Shown: positions 34,601-49,600 of the stretch, piece after piece
Position numbering within the stretch: the stretch's first letter is position 1
Layout: every line of letters begins with the position of its first letter
Source of the DNA: Myoxocephalus aenaeus
Taxonomy: Eukaryota; Chordata; Actinopteri; Perciformes; Cottidae
Direction of reading: 5' to 3'
Length of the DNA stretch: 64,000 nucleotides
Assembly (NCBI GenBank): GCA_038501785.1
Contig: JBAMJR010000003.1
Location: forward strand, 3,693,501-3,757,500
Notes under the pieces: model-generated
Database searches by the model: none
What the model saw: the letters and a program-made list of their open reading frames with translations, nothing else
What the model was told of the DNA's origin: nothing
Program-made: the position numbers and the translations under genes

Positions 34601-37600
34601 CTCAATCTGGCCGGTTAGAGAGACTCACGTCTCTCCGTCTAATGAAGCAAATCAAGGTGAAAACAAACATTAAGGCTCATTAGGGGCCATTCTTTTCTTT
34701 CTTTTTTTCAGATGGAGGACTGATGTGATGTCATCCTCATCTCTCTGCCTGGATTGTTGCCCAGAATAGATTGTTTGCTCTATAGAGTACTGCAGGGACG
34801 ACATATTTTTGTATGCCAACCCCAGAAGTACTGGTTCCCTCGACAAAACAAATTAAAACGATCGGATTTTTCCATTGGATTTTTTGAAATATTACAGAAA
34901 ATTAGCTCTGTGGCCAAATACAAGTGGATACTACTTGTATATGTACGGTGGCATAACTGCAAACATACACAACGAAGCTATAAAGGCGGACTAGTTTGTA
35001 CTCTCATTTCGCAGCTTTTTTAGGACGTGTAAAAGCTTCAAAATTCATGAAGGGGGGTATCTACTGACGTATTTTTTCTTAGAACAAAACGTTAATATCT
35101 CTTATTTCAGCCACCTAACCTGAGGTGAGTCTATTTAAGATAAGATAAAACTGTATTGTCCGTTAACACAAAGGTTTGTCTTCACAGGTACATATTACTT
35201 GAATGTGTGATGGGACTCATCACCAACATGTTAACTGCCCCCTTGTGGCGAAGTGTAGTATTGCAAAGAAAATGTAAACAAGTCTTTAAAAAAACATATT
35301 GGCTCCAACACCTACAATATGATGTGAACTGTAAATGTCATCATATATAATGACATTTTAAATAGTTTTTATTTTGCATTGCATATAAACAGAGGAGGCG
35401 AGCACTACGTCGTTAGTGAAATAATAGAAGTTGTGACTTTTGAGAGTATTTTCCAGTATATTTAACATCCAGATATCCTTTTGATCGCTTTCTTTAGGAT
35501 CCCGTTTGTCCTTTTACTTTTTTAAGTGTAAGCGCTGTGTGTGAGTGCGAGTGGATGCGTTGCACTGAGGCACTGACACTGCGCTAACCCCTGAATGTGA
35601 TTCCTCATTTCAGACGAACAGTGAAAGAAAGATCCCTTTATGGTGGGAATTCCATTCAGCCGCGACTTCTCCCTCTCTATACCAAGGAAGGGCATTTGAG
35701 AAGGGTGTGTGTTTATTTGTAAAGGCCGATCACTGACCACACACTGCAGCTCCCGCCGCTCTGGACCCGGTGGCAGGTTTTCTTTGCGCCAGCCTACTTC
35801 CTGCTGCCCTTCGCAATCAGGATGGAGACGATGACGAAGAAAGCTGGTGACAAGAAGTTACGCGACCCCGAGGTTGAAATCTGGTTACACGCAAACATGC
35901 GGATGACAAAATGCCAAATACAGCGTGAGCCCAAAAGGGGGGGCCTCCGTCAACGTTGAACTGACAGATTTCGGCACGGACTTTGACGTGCTGTTCTTAA
36001 TAAAAGATGACGGTTAGAACGAGTCTCTGTCCGACCCGACGTGAAGTCGAGGTTCTCCGCCGCGGTCGTCTTCCTCCCAGCGCTGGCGTGCTTCCCGGCA
36101 CCCGAACTCATCAAACCGCATCCCGGGGCCCCAACTCCTCGCTAGCTCTCCTCTGACAGCCGCATCTGTTTTATGCATTCCCCCGCTGCGGTGGACTGGG
36201 ACGGGGCGGACTTGTTAAAAGGTGGACGAGCGCTCTGATATACAGCCTACCCGGCTGGTGGAGATACCTCAATCCCATCTCTCTGTCACGGCGAGCCCCA
36301 GGGTGTCCCTCGCCACTACCCTGCAGATGGTTATGGGTTCATGTCAGCGAACGGTCAAGATGGGTATTTGCTGAGGAAAGAGGCCGTCTTTACAGTTGAG
36401 CTCTTGACAATCAGTCCACTGCGTTGCTCCAGGGACGGGCTGTGTAGGTTGTGTCGGTCAGTCCAACACTTTGCTTAACTTACCCCGCGAATAGAGATAC
36501 CGTTTCTTCCGCCTTCCCTCCACAGGGAGTCAAAGGTCAGGTTCAGCAATCCAGCGGCAGCGTTAATGCCGCTTGTTGGAGCACTTCCCGTCGGAGGACA
36601 GTTTTGGTGTTTTGAGGAGTTGAGCTGTGAAGGAGATGACAGATTGATGACTTAGTTTTGCCTTAAACTTCCTGGATCTCACTGGCCCACGTCGGCCCCC
36701 CGACCGGCTCTGTGTGACCTGTCCCACTCCGGGAGGCGTTGGGGGGGTCAGACACTTGTTCTGCACCGCCACACCGCCGCTGGGTTCTGCTACAGCTCGT
36801 AAAGTCCTTCTTCAGGAGACGGGGAGCGTTTAACCTCGTGCGAGGGCCTCCGTCAAGCTGTGAAGAAGCAAAGCATTTTATGGGATCTCCATTTGAGGGG
36901 ATTCCAACACACTGCTAGCGCCTCTTGTTAATTCCTGTCATTTTATAATTCCCTTTTGAATCCTGTTTGCTACTGAAGTACACACACAAGTAGTTTTGTT
37001 AGAGCTCGGGACATTATTGCTCTCAGGCTTTTTGGGTTACATTTCCTTGGCACCACATGGGACTGCAGGAGCAGCAAAAGACCAAAGCCAGTGTTCAGGT
37101 CTGTGTTGAATTTCTATTTCCTGGTCGTATTCTGGCAGTTCAGCCCAACGACAGCTGGGCCAGCTTTCAAATATTGCCGTCAGCAGAATAAAAGGAAAGT
37201 ATCCGCACAATCAGATCCATAATTTTTGGGAAAAAAAAACCTTCACTAGACTACATTATGCTCAAATGAAGCAAACATGGAAACATTGCAAAGTGAACTG
37301 CCACGTGGACGATTTTTCAATTGTTTTATATCCTTAATATTTGTTATTATTATTAATATTTTGTCCTGCTATGTCAAGGCGCGACCGGCAATTCTGGGAA
37401 GTGTGGGCACGCTTCAGCCCGGCCTCGTCGTGCATGGTGATGTGTCCAATGTGTGGCTCGCTGTGTAGGGAGCTACGTGGCTGCAGGTTGGGCTCTTCAG
37501 TGGATTCAAGGGCGGTGGAGCAAGAGGGTCCCGGTGACCGGTCTGGGAGACAGATTTATGAGGGTACGCTATACAAAGGGTTGTATTTTTAGGGCTCAGC

Positions 37601-40600
37601 GGGTCACGGGGCTCTTCCTCAGGCGGGCGGCCGTTGACAGTGGTGGGCTGCCAATTGAAGAGACTGTTTAGCGTATTGTGTGAGACTATATCTATATCCC
37701 AGGAGTGTGTAACGGAGCGCAGGTCTGTGCTGTAGGGAAATCGACTCTTATCCGATGCCGTGGAACAGCTTTTTTTTAACAAAAGGCCTCCAGCGGTTGC
37801 GCGGAGACATCAAACACGGAGACAAATGAGTTCACGAAGGACTTATCCCGTCAGTCGGTCGCAGGTTTGTGCTTCTCAAAAGCTTCTCGTTGAAGACTAT
37901 CGAGTAAGGAATGGGCCCTTGTCTGTGGGATGATATATTTACACATTAAAAAAAAGCATTTAATCCCATCATGTTCGCAAACAGATTTCAAGAGGAAAGA
38001 CGACGTCAAAGACAACACCATATATTTGTAAATTGCGTGTGCTTGGATTCAAAATTCCACCTCGGACAATCACCCATCTGCTTCCAAGGGGTGTCACATG
38101 TCCCCCCCGTATCTCTTCACACTGAGCGCAACGTGACCAACAAACACACTGAAAGTCCGATCACTGAGACATCATCCGAGATGTATAGATGGTCGGCGAG
38201 TTTGCCATCGGCTGTGAAGAGCATTTCATTCATTTACGCCACATGGGATTCCTAACACTGCCTTGACAAGCGGTCCATCTCGGCTGTTTCTAGCTCTGTG
38301 CTGGAAAGTTACAGTAAGTGTTTGACGTCTCTCCTGCAGACCATCAGCATCATTGTGTTGTTGTTGATGGAAGCAGCTTCCCTAAGCCACACCTTGCCGC
38401 TCCCAGTCCAAATCTCCTCTAGACCTGCTTTATTCATTAACCCGGCTCCCTCCACTGGGCTCCTTTTTTCTCAGTCAAATACATCGCTTAGACTTAGAGG
38501 AACCAATCATGGGACCCACATGCCTGGCGGACTAATATGTATCCCAGATGCACAAAAATCATCTGTTCTCTCTCCACGCTTTACACCTTTTCCCAACTTT
38601 TGCTGCTCTAGTTTATGAGTTGCTGGCTACCCCGTCTAGTTTGCTGTCTAGAAGAGGTGGATGGAATGAACGGAGATGTGGGAATGTGGTTGAAAAGCAA
38701 CACATTTGTTCCAGGTTGTGAACGTGGCTGCCGACGTGTGTGTGTGTGTGTGGCGGGGTCGGCCCTGCTTCCTCCGTTCTCATCCGTCAGTGTGAAGCGC
38801 GCTGACGTAAACCAGATGAACGACAAAAGGCCGCATTGCATCCGTCAAGGCGGGGCGTGTCCCACCGAGGCCCACGCCTGCATCGACTGTTTTCCGTCAT
38901 GGTTCTGCTAATGAGCTTCGGATTTAAAACGTTCTTCCGAAAACCGAGAGGAGCCCAAGAAACACTGGAAGCGTGACAGAAAATACAGGTACTGAATACA
39001 GCTATTGTACTGAGCGCTGAATCAGGCACCTGGAGCCGAGGTTGCTTCAGGGCTGACCTACTTGTCGAAGGAAACAAAGACCCTGGAGGTGTACCGGAGA
39101 GTCGCTCTAGCTCCGCCCCTCTGGGTTGCTCCGCCTCCATAATGAGGTCGTCCAGATCGGAGGCGGATCAGGAGACGATGTGCGATGGTTCACCGCCCTG
39201 CTACACGTCTGCAGCTGTGCCGTTTTGACAGCTTATTGTGTACACTGTTCGTGCTGGACTGGATGAGGGGGTTAACTTCTTCTTGCTACCGCTTCCTTGC
39301 ACTCAATGCCTCTACTCTGCCTCTGCAGAATATTATGAAAGATGGCAGGGTGTGATTTATTAAGTATAGTGCGAGTGCACAGATAAACCCGCAGCCCTGA
39401 GCGTCACAGTAGCTATTCATTTTGATGATGATATAGTTGTACTGTGAGCCGGTGTTCAAAACATTGCTAACCTGCATCCTCTGATATCATTTTGACATTT
39501 TTCCAGGCTTTTACTAGTTTTGTGTGCACGGGTAAATACAGTAATACAGTACACGTTTATTACTGTCATTCAAATCGCAATTTGAAAGGGAGCAGTTTCT
39601 GCTAGATCCCGGTGGGCTGCCCCGACTGTCGCTCGCTTTCAAAGGCCTCAATCGACAAGGAAAAAAGGCTGATTTGTGGTGTTAAATTGAATAAAATACA
39701 AATGTCACGACAAAACCGCCAGATAAGGTGGCAGCGGACTGGATGGAGATCCCCTGAAAGTGTCCTGCTTTCCGTTGGCTGTAGTGCCCACCCCCTTTTC
39801 TAACACAAATGACAGTAAATGAAATGAAGTAGCGTACACACGTGTATAAACATCGCTCAAAAGGGATTCAAAATCTCCCCAGCAAAGTATCGGCCGGCGG
39901 ACACACAGCCTTTCAGCGCGTACAATGGGCCTTCGCTGTGGTCTCCGGGTGCCGCTCCAAAACAGGACAGTTTTCAATTATCTCAGGCTTTTTTTTTTTC
40001 TCCAGAAGTCTTTGTGTAGAATCGTGTCCAGTCGCAATGTCCCAGATGTGCTCCGTCTACCTATATCATTTTATGGAAAGAAAAAGTATCAGATAGAAGG
40101 ATGAGAAGTGTACTCATTACCTCCGTAAAGTAAATCCTGGTCAATTAGGGTTTAATGTCGTGGGAAAACCATATGATGAGTCTGGTCTTTTTTGGGCGGC
40201 GGCAGACGTGGCTTGTAATTAAGTTTTTGTTTGGGGGGTCCTCCAAGAAAGCAAAGGGATCGTATTGTTATCCCTAGAAGATGGCCTGCCTCCAATTATG
40301 TCCGCACAATTTTAACCATGGTGGTTTTGCTTACACATCCCTTTCAGCAAGCATTTCCTTCCTCACTTACTTATTCTGTCACATTGAAGAATATTCCCCA
40401 AAGCTTCCTATCTGGGTTCCAGTTTGCTGTCAGCAGTTGCTGCCACACTCTTTCCCTCCCTCCTCTCTCTCTCTCTCCCTCCTATTCAGTTGTCTACCTC
40501 TCTCTCTCTCTCTCTCCCCCCTCCCGAACCTCCCCCAGCTGCACCTCCCCCAGTTCAGTTTTTTATTTGCCATTCTCAGACAGGCAAGGAAGAGGCTGAC

Positions 40601-43600
40601 GGGCAGCAGCCACTGGATTTGTGATTTTTTTTTTTTTTAAAAGCCAGAGTGACCGCTTCAGAGCCTTTCTGCGGCCACGTGAGAGAGAATGCTGTCAGGA
40701 CGGGCCCTCCTGCTGCTCGTCTGCCTCCACACGCGTGTGCAGGGGAAGCCGCGGGCTCAGGTAGGACCCGCTCCTCCTCCGCTGGGACCCGCAGAAACCT
40801 GGGAGAGCGTGGGGATCCCCACTGATGCTTTCATCGCGTCGCTCAGTGTAAGTTTCTCCTGGACTCTTTGCACTGAGGTTTGGGAATGCAGAGAAATTCT
40901 GCGCAATTGTTGAACTTGCCGGTTAAAGTAGAGAGTTAAGACATCTAAGTTCACGGCCGGAGATGTAAGTAAGCCTCGTACTCGTTTACAACCTGCTGTT
41001 AGTGTTTATAAGCAGCGCTGGGTCGGTGTCACTCCATAACTCGGACCGTCGGTGCGGCCCCGTGATCCTGTGGTCCATCTGCTGAGTGGAAGTATTTCCA
41101 GTATGGCTGTGTTCACTGTGGCTCTGCTTGCTCTCTGAGCGGTTTCTTTTTCCACTGCACATTCACAGGCTACTTGTGGGATTAGATTTCCCTCCTAGTG
41201 GAAGGCTCGGTGAGTCAGGCCCGTCCCGGGACTGCAAAGATGTACTTGGAACTCTTATTAGGGAGAGACTGCGAGCCTGAATTAGCCCGTCGCTGCCCGT
41301 GGCTCGGTTAGTTTTAGCTCAGTGTGTTTGCTGATGATTAATGAGGCCGGTGAGGTGCCCGAGGTCTTTAATGCAAACGTGCCAGGGTCTTGATGAGGAT
41401 GTCTGTGCCAGCTATATCTGACCATAAACTACATAGCTATCAATTTCATGTAAACGTTGGAATCTGTCAATGGAGAAAAATGCGGGTTGAGTTACTCTTG
41501 TGATATTTTGTGTGAGAACCTACGTGGATGTTTGGGTGAATTAAGTCAAGTTGACAGAAGTCATCGTGCATGTTTGATGAAAGTCCTACGCTTTGTGCAA
41601 AAATCATAATGATGATTTCCTTTAAATACATTTTTGGTCTTTTCTTATGGAAAACCTTGGCTTGGCCACAATGATTTTGCACATTTGATGAGGATGACAA
41701 AATGCAGAAATGAGCAAAAACTATTTAGCTTTTGTTTGTTTTTTATGCTGAAGGAGCAATATTATAACAATTGTATTTGCCAGAAAGGCATACAAGGTGT
41801 TGTCAATACCAGTCACACACTACTATTTTAGCAGGTTTCATATGGGGTCAGTCGGCCCTCAGCATAGGTGAATTCGAGAGACGCCCATCCATCCATAGGA
41901 GGGCCACAAGTGAGGGAACAACAAACATTTGTACATTTCAAATGTTTTACTAATCCAATTTTATTGCTGTTATTTTGAAATAATAAAAAAAAAAAAAAAA
42001 AAACATTATAACCACATAGCCTATTAAATAGGTCTTATTTACCGGGTTGCCTTCTTGCCAAGGCACCAAATTGGTAGCTGGCTCTGTCCGGGACCCCAAA
42101 ACAGAAGTAAATCATCACTTGCTCTAGTGGACATGTCACCAGCTCAAATCATATGTCACCAGCTTAGTTCCGCCCCTCCCAAAATAGCAGCGACATAATT
42201 ATCTACATGAAATGTTAAAAGTCCTCCTTCCATCACGTCTAGTCTATGTCTTTTTGCGGGTGTCCACAGTGGGAATCAACCCCATCACCTAGCAGAGACC
42301 GATCTGTCCATCCCTCTGTTCCCAAAGCGGTGCATCCAAATCGGCCGAGCGACGTCAGGAGACCCCGTACGCGTTTTTTACGGCTGTAGATGCATCACAT
42401 GCTATTTCGGAGCGTTTTACAAGCGTGGGAGCCTTTAACGAAGACGCTCTGCCCTTCGCCCCGTGCTGTGCGGGGCAGTTTGCGGCGTGTTCATGACGCC
42501 GCGTTTTACTGTCGGGTTCAAAGGTCTCGCCGCTCATGCCTACTGCACCTCCCTGCAGCACAGGGCGACAAATGCTCGCAGCTTGTAGGATCTACGGCAG
42601 ATACGAGAACCTGATGACTTGCAGAGCTGCTCAATGATTTGTACATCACCAAAATTAAGGAAACTTAAGCGACAGTATGACGCAATTTTGTAAATTAGTT
42701 GGAACCATCTCATCTCATCTCTTCTTACGTTACAGTGAATAATTCAAGCTTGTCTGTGCTCCCATTTTGGTTTGACACATGTTGCTATTGGTTTCATGAA
42801 ATGTTATGTTGTGCAGGGTGGAAAGCTGAGTGATTGCTCTCCAAAACACCAGAACTTGTGTTTCTATTTGTGGTTACAAACCACGGTAAGTTTAGTTAGT
42901 GTTCCCATTATGCCAGAGCCAGAAGAGAAATCTGAGGGAAAGGAACATGTTGAATACATCTGCGAGGTTTTTGAGCTACTGATGAAGTCACATCTTCCAT
43001 GTAGGACATGCACAGCAGGGCTACAGTCGGGGCTCGGTTCCTCTCAAAGACTGTAAATATGAAGTCGGCCAGAAGTGACATGAGAGGGTGAAGCTAAGTG
43101 CAACTGAACACTGAATCTGACATTTATTTAGGGGACCAAAATCTTACAATTAACTTCCATGAACTGAAAACGTACTGTGAAAGGGAAACAAAAACTCGGA
43201 CAAAACCCAGACAGGACGACGCTGCGGTAGCGACCTGTCAATCACAAGTTAGACACGCCCCTGCTTTATGGTCTGTTTGACTCTAAATGAGAATATAATT
43301 CACTAAATGAACATCACGCTGTATTGAAGAAGACTTGAAACTAGAGATTGAGACATAAACTCATGTTCACAATGTTTACTGATGGAATAAATCAAGAGAG
43401 ACAAGACCTCTTGTTTCCACTTTTACTTATTTTGAAAGGATCTTTAATATGCACTTGATGGACATATACATGGTATTGTGAAAGACCCACCAGAAGCTGC
43501 TTGTCCCAGGAAAAGGTCGGCATCCTCACTAGTAGATAAAGAAACCGCTTATCTTGTATGTCGGTAGTTCTAGTATTATACGTATGATAAGGAAAGATAT

Positions 43601-46600
43601 AAGATCAGACGGTGAGTGTTTAGTGTTTAAAAGGTATTTAGGGTGCTCTATTGGCAGAAATGGAATATAAATATAATCTAAATGATGTTTTCAATAGTGT
43701 AGAATCACCTGAAAATAAGAATCGTGTTTTCGTCATCTTAAAATGAGCCCTCTTAACACCATCATCTTTCCACAGTAGCCCAGAAGGGACAAACCAAACA
43801 CTGGCTCTGGAGAGCGATTCCTTCCTTAGTTTTTACGTTACCTAGTAAAGTGTAGCTCGCCGATCCGCTTGTGAAACCGCGGCAACGCCAGCCGCCTTTT
43901 TGAATTGTATTGCTCCTAACGTAAGGTACTGAAAGAGACCACGACTTCACCACGGGTTTGAACCGCGGAGCTAGATGCCACTAAATCCTACACACTGGCC
44001 CTTTAATGAGGTGCTCCTTTATAGCGCTGTGTTACTACCGTAGCCAGTGGCCGATTTGAGGAGGGGTTTAGGGGGTTTGCTTTGTTCGCAAAACGAGCAA
44101 AATGCACCCTTCTTTTTAACATTTTTTAACATACTCTCCTAGTAGCAGAGGGGCAAAGGGTTTGTTGAATACTTTAGTCTGCCTGACGAAACCAAAATCA
44201 TTTAAACGGCCTGCTGACTATATGTAAGTAAGGTCAAATATGTTTGCAGAGTAACCCCAAAAAGAATAAATCATTTCATACAATACAAGGATTTCATAGA
44301 TGAGGTGATGAGGTGATCACTCAACAAAGTCACGACTGTTTGCAGGAAGTCTCTACATCTTCCGTCGCAAACTAAAAATACATCTTTTCCGACGACACCT
44401 TGAATAAGGAAAGTAGCGCCGTAGTAGCACTTAAATGGCACCTACTGATAGCACTTTGTGGTTTAACTTTATTGAAGAAATTGTACTTTCTTGATTCTTG
44501 TTGTTCTGAGTTTGTACTCATGGTTGAATTGCACTTATTGTAAGTCGCTTTGGATAAAAGCGTCAGCTAAATGAAATGTAAATCAGTACCCATAATGGAT
44601 AAAAAAATAGTTTTTTTGTCATATTTTGTACTCATCGGTGTATTTCACACAGGATGTAACAGTACATCAGGGTTATTCAGTAGTTCAGTCGGTTCATTAG
44701 GGAGAATGTCGCGTGAACTTGATGACACAGACGCGTTTGAAGTGCCGTCTGAAGTCAAAGCGGTGTCGTCTTCACTCGCTCATTAAAAGCAGTTGAAGAT
44801 CCACGGCGTCCCAGCATGTGGGCGGCAGATGTCGGTGGCCGTTGGTAACCACAATGTGCAATTCATATGAAAGGGAGGGGGGGCGTACTACCACACCGTG
44901 ATCTTATTTCATCCCAATGTAAACCTTCAAATCCTATTAAATCATATTCCTCAGTGATTTGTAGGTCCATGAGATGTCAATACGAGCTCAGTAATGCGAT
45001 GCACAGGCTCGGCATCGTGTTTTAAGGTCACTTCCACTATAAATTCCTTGTCGTCGGGACGACGTTGCCTCTGTATTCTCATCCTTCGAAGCCAAGTCGG
45101 GCCTGCATCGCATTTCCAGATGAGCTGGAGTGTCACAGATGACTAAGTCATGATAGCTCCATTGGCCGTTGTCCAAAGAGCATTACATCCTTTCTTACGC
45201 GTGAAGAGCTGTAGAAATCCCCGACGTGTTCGCCGAACGGCGCCCTTTAACCCCGTGCTCATAAATATGTTTTAAAATACTGCACTGCCTCCACCCTGGG
45301 ATGCATCTTTTACAGTAGGAGGACAAAAAGCATGCCTTTTATTCCCAGAGGTTTACCACGAGGGGCTGTGCTCGTGTCCCACCAGCTTTGCCAGGCAGGA
45401 AGTGCGTTGTCTGTTAGCACGAATGAGATGGAGCTTCTTACTGGTGTGGTACATGTAACGGCCTTTTTATTTATTTTTTATTTTTAAGGAGACACCAGTC
45501 CAGGTCTCACAGCATTGTTTTTTTTTAAACTTTTTTTACTCCCAGTGAAATCGGAGCAGGAAACCACAAAGAGTTAGAAGGTTCTGGTGGGATCTGTCTG
45601 CGCCTCAGACAACGTGCATTCATGTGGATTCAGACTTTCTTTGCCTTTCTTTGCAGAACTAGGACCAGCCGCATGTTGCCACGTGTTGTTCAGGGCAAGA
45701 ATTGTCATTTTGAACTGAAACTGTCCATAAAGAGAAATGTGCTTTGCACGATCTCCTTATATATATTTTTTGTTAAAATCCTTGAAAGTCTAGTGTGTGG
45801 CCCTGGTACAGTAGTGTACTAACTCACTGTGGGAACCTCTGCTGAGGACAGAGGAGTCTGGCACGTTGCTCTGGACATGGGACAGAGGCCGCGGTGAGCG
45901 CCGCCTGTCAAACCCCCGATAAACAACATTGTGTGTTGACAAACTGCCTCGCTACTGCAGGATTTTGAAACTACTTCATTCACTGCTAACGTCAGGCTGC
46001 GAGGGTAGTACACAATGGTCACATGAGCACGTGTTTACACAAAGAGAATGTTAGGTTTTGTAGTCTCATTTAGCCCCTCGTTAGCGACGTGTAAAAGCTC
46101 TTCAGCTTGCGTTAACCGCAGACTTCATTTCAAGCATCGAACCAAAAAGCCATTTAAAAACAACCCACTGATTTTGAGACGAGGGAACCAGAATAATGCA
46201 GACCCATTTCCAGATTTTAGGACTCATCACAGTCAGATACAATTCAGGGATGGAGGATAAAGCTGACGCTTGCATTATTTAATGCTCACAGCTTCTATTA
46301 CGTATAATTTGTGTATATGGCCCACTTTTGGATGCTGCCGATGAGGTGGATGTAGTGTCGCTCTGTGGTCCGGTCGAGAATAAACTGCTTCAGATAATCT
46401 CAACTGATGCTTCAGGAAAGTGAAACCTGGTACCAAACCTGGTAAAGACGCAAATACCAGTGCCCGAAAAAAACCTCACGAGAGGTTCTGTAAACAACAG
46501 AATCAATCACAAACACACACAAGCACTCTTTTGCTCAACAATCCAGCACCAAGTAGAGCCTTTTTACCACTTTTAAACTGAATTCACCCCACCAGTGAGG

Positions 46601-49600
46601 AGTTAAACGCCCGCTTGTTACGTCTGCCACTGCTGTTAATTTAAGCCTGATATCATTAGAAACATACGCGATCTATTTCAGATTCGTGTTGTTCGCTTTC
46701 AACTGTTGCAAGGCAACAATAACATTATGCCAGAGCTGCCGGGGAAGAGATATGTAGTGCAACTGTATATTTTGACTTTGTGCACGTTTAATGTTAAGGA
46801 ATGAAACAAATGCCTGATATTTGCCCCGACTCTCTAGATAGTGGCTGAGACAGTTATTCACTGCCTCTAAATCTTTGCTTCAGAGACACATGCAAGTGAA
46901 CCAGCAAACTGGGAATCATTTCTACAATTACGCTCTAACAGACAGATCAAGGGGCCTCTGCACATTATTGTTTATTTCCAGGCTACAATATGAACCTCAG
47001 TAATACGTACGTGGCCTACATAAGGATCTAGTTGCTTCAAATTGTTAGAAGCGCTTTTATTGTGCTTGTCAGTTTAGCCCCTTTAAAGCTGCACTCATCA
47101 TTAGTTTATGTTATCAGCTGAAACATCGAAGCCGCAAGGTGAGTGGAAGTGTTGCCATCATTGATCTCTAGGCATGTGAAGGGAGAACTCGTTCCACAAG
47201 AAAGGGACTGAGACGGGCCTCTGGCGACGTCCGTGTCTAATTCTGAGCGTCCTGTGTTTGCTGGGAGAGGAAGAAATCTCCTGCGACATGTGCCTTTGGC
47301 TGTGTGAGTTTGGTTTGTTGCACAAAAAAACACTCTGCAGTATGATGAGTTTAACCCAGGCTGCATCTTGCGGGATAATACCATCAGGATTTACTTTAAG
47401 ACTCTGTTGTTTTCAGTGTTCGCAAGTTGACCGGGAGTCCACTCCGCTCCGTCCTGACAAGTGTAACCGCTTCCAGATGAAGAAAAAAATAATGAAAAAT
47501 AAATAAAAATACTGTCATAATTCCACCGAAAACATGGGGATTTGTCTCTCCAGATGGCACAAGCCACCCACGGAGAGGAGGTGAAAAAAGCGTGGCCGTG
47601 GTCGCCCCGAGTGACGTAACTAGACCGGGACTCCAAAGTCATCAGCACAAGATTTCATTTTTGCGTCTCCGGGCCGCCGCCGCTGCCGCGTTCATTCGTC
47701 CCGACACCGGCGACGCCTCGTTCACAGCTGAGGTCACGCTTGTCAGAGTCACAATATGTGACAATACCAGGGGATTATTGAAGGGACGGATTAAGATGTT
47801 CGCTTCTTTGACAGTTTAATGCAGGTGGACAACACTGAGGAATTAGCAAACAACAACACATTTATTGTTGAAAGACTCTTCCAGAACAAACACACAGCAT
47901 CTGCTGAAAAGTATCAAGCTGCATTTCTCAACTGCTGCAGAAAACTGAGCAAAGTAGATCTGCTTTCAGGAAGTGGATCAAGTCTCCAAACTCAACTCCT
48001 GCTGCTGGTTCTGTGGAAGCTCATGAGTAGTAGTAGTAGTAGTCGGTTAGTATAGTAAAAACGTATCTGTCCTCCAAACGCCTCTGTTTTAGTCTAAAAC
48101 TCCGACATAGTCAGTGTAAACAACAAACTATAGTTTTTGTATATGTAATATGACTATATATAAAACTTTATAAGCTGTGATATCAAATAGCTTTCGCGGC
48201 TCCAGGCAAATTTGAGGTTTAGTGGTTTTAATGGTGCAACTGTCCACATCACTAAATCTCAAAGCAGTCCCTTTACTCCCAAACCTCTTGGCCCTTCTTC
48301 CCATGTAAGGAGAAGGGAAAAAACACAACCTGTGTGTTTTCAAACCCGCGGTCACACGATGTTGCATTGACGGTTCAGATTTGGGGTCAATAAATGTCAC
48401 CGCTTAGTCTCGTCTCCTGCGTTCATGTGTTTTGGTCTAGACATCACATGGCCACAGATAACCCCTCACCGTGTCTGCGTCCGTTTTATGAGAAGACTTC
48501 CATTCTGTCAGGCAAAGGCTGCCTCGCTGCTGTTAGTGGGGATTTCTGGTGGAAAGGGAGACGCGGGGGAGACATTTATTGGTGACCATGTCACTAACAG
48601 TCCTCCTTTATTGCCTTTTTATTTGTTTTCCATGGTGGACTTGTGTAAAAATGTGTGCGTTTGTATTTTCTACCATGCATTGTCTATTCCTTTATCTCTT
48701 CTCCGTGGTGCTCTGAGTTTATATTCACTGGTCTGTAAAGTGAGATCATGAAACGCAGCAGTTTCTCTCCGAATGTTATGGTATTATGTTCAGGGATTTA
48801 TTTTTTTATCCCGGCTTTATTCAGCCCCATGTACTGAACCATAATTCCACACTGACCACAGAAGCATTTGGCAGATTTATGTCACCCCACCCCAGCTCTC
48901 TTAGTTTGCTGTTCTTTCTCTCATCACTCATTTCCTGTGTGGAAGGAGGCATCTCGTGTTTGCTTTGGCCCAGTTGGGTTTTGGCTGCTACGGGTGAGGG
49001 AAGCGCCAGACCCTCCTCTTGAGTCCACTCCACCTCCTCCTCTCCTGCTCTACCTCCCTCCATCCCTCCATCCTGCTCTCCATCCCTTCACTTTACCTTT
49101 TCTCCACCTCCTTGCGCTCTGTCTATTCCTTCTATCGGTCTTCCCAGCTGAACCCATCGAGATGGGTCGCACTTTCTCACTAACCTGTGGTACCTGCTGA
49201 CCGTGTAAAAGGTCGGCAGCCCTCCAGGACGTTTTCTGTGACCAATGTTAGGACCAGACGTTCACAGCTGTAGGGGAAATCTGCTCGCATGGCAGGACGG
49301 AGCAGGAGGGATATGTCATCTTCAATCAGGGAACACACATGGAAGCCATGCGAGAGCCGCAAACCGACAGGACGCCCCGGGGGTTTGGCTGCTGTCCGAT
49401 CCCAGGAAGCATTTGTATGATTACCCACCATGCCCACTTTGTTGTTTTCCTTATTGCCGACTGTGATCTTTCTGTGCCGTATATTTCACTGGGACCAGCT
49501 TTGGCCGCTCCAACACCTGTTTGCACAGCGAGTTGCTTTAACTGCTGGTTTGAGCGACTTTATGGACTGCTGATGTAAACCGTTCTATTTTTACTGTGCC

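Noticed and set aside
42300..42620. GC-rich patch with a 74-codon frame in the thsd4 intron
   Set aside because: It has no recognisable protein pattern and no convincing splice pair. Composition alone is not enough to call an exon.
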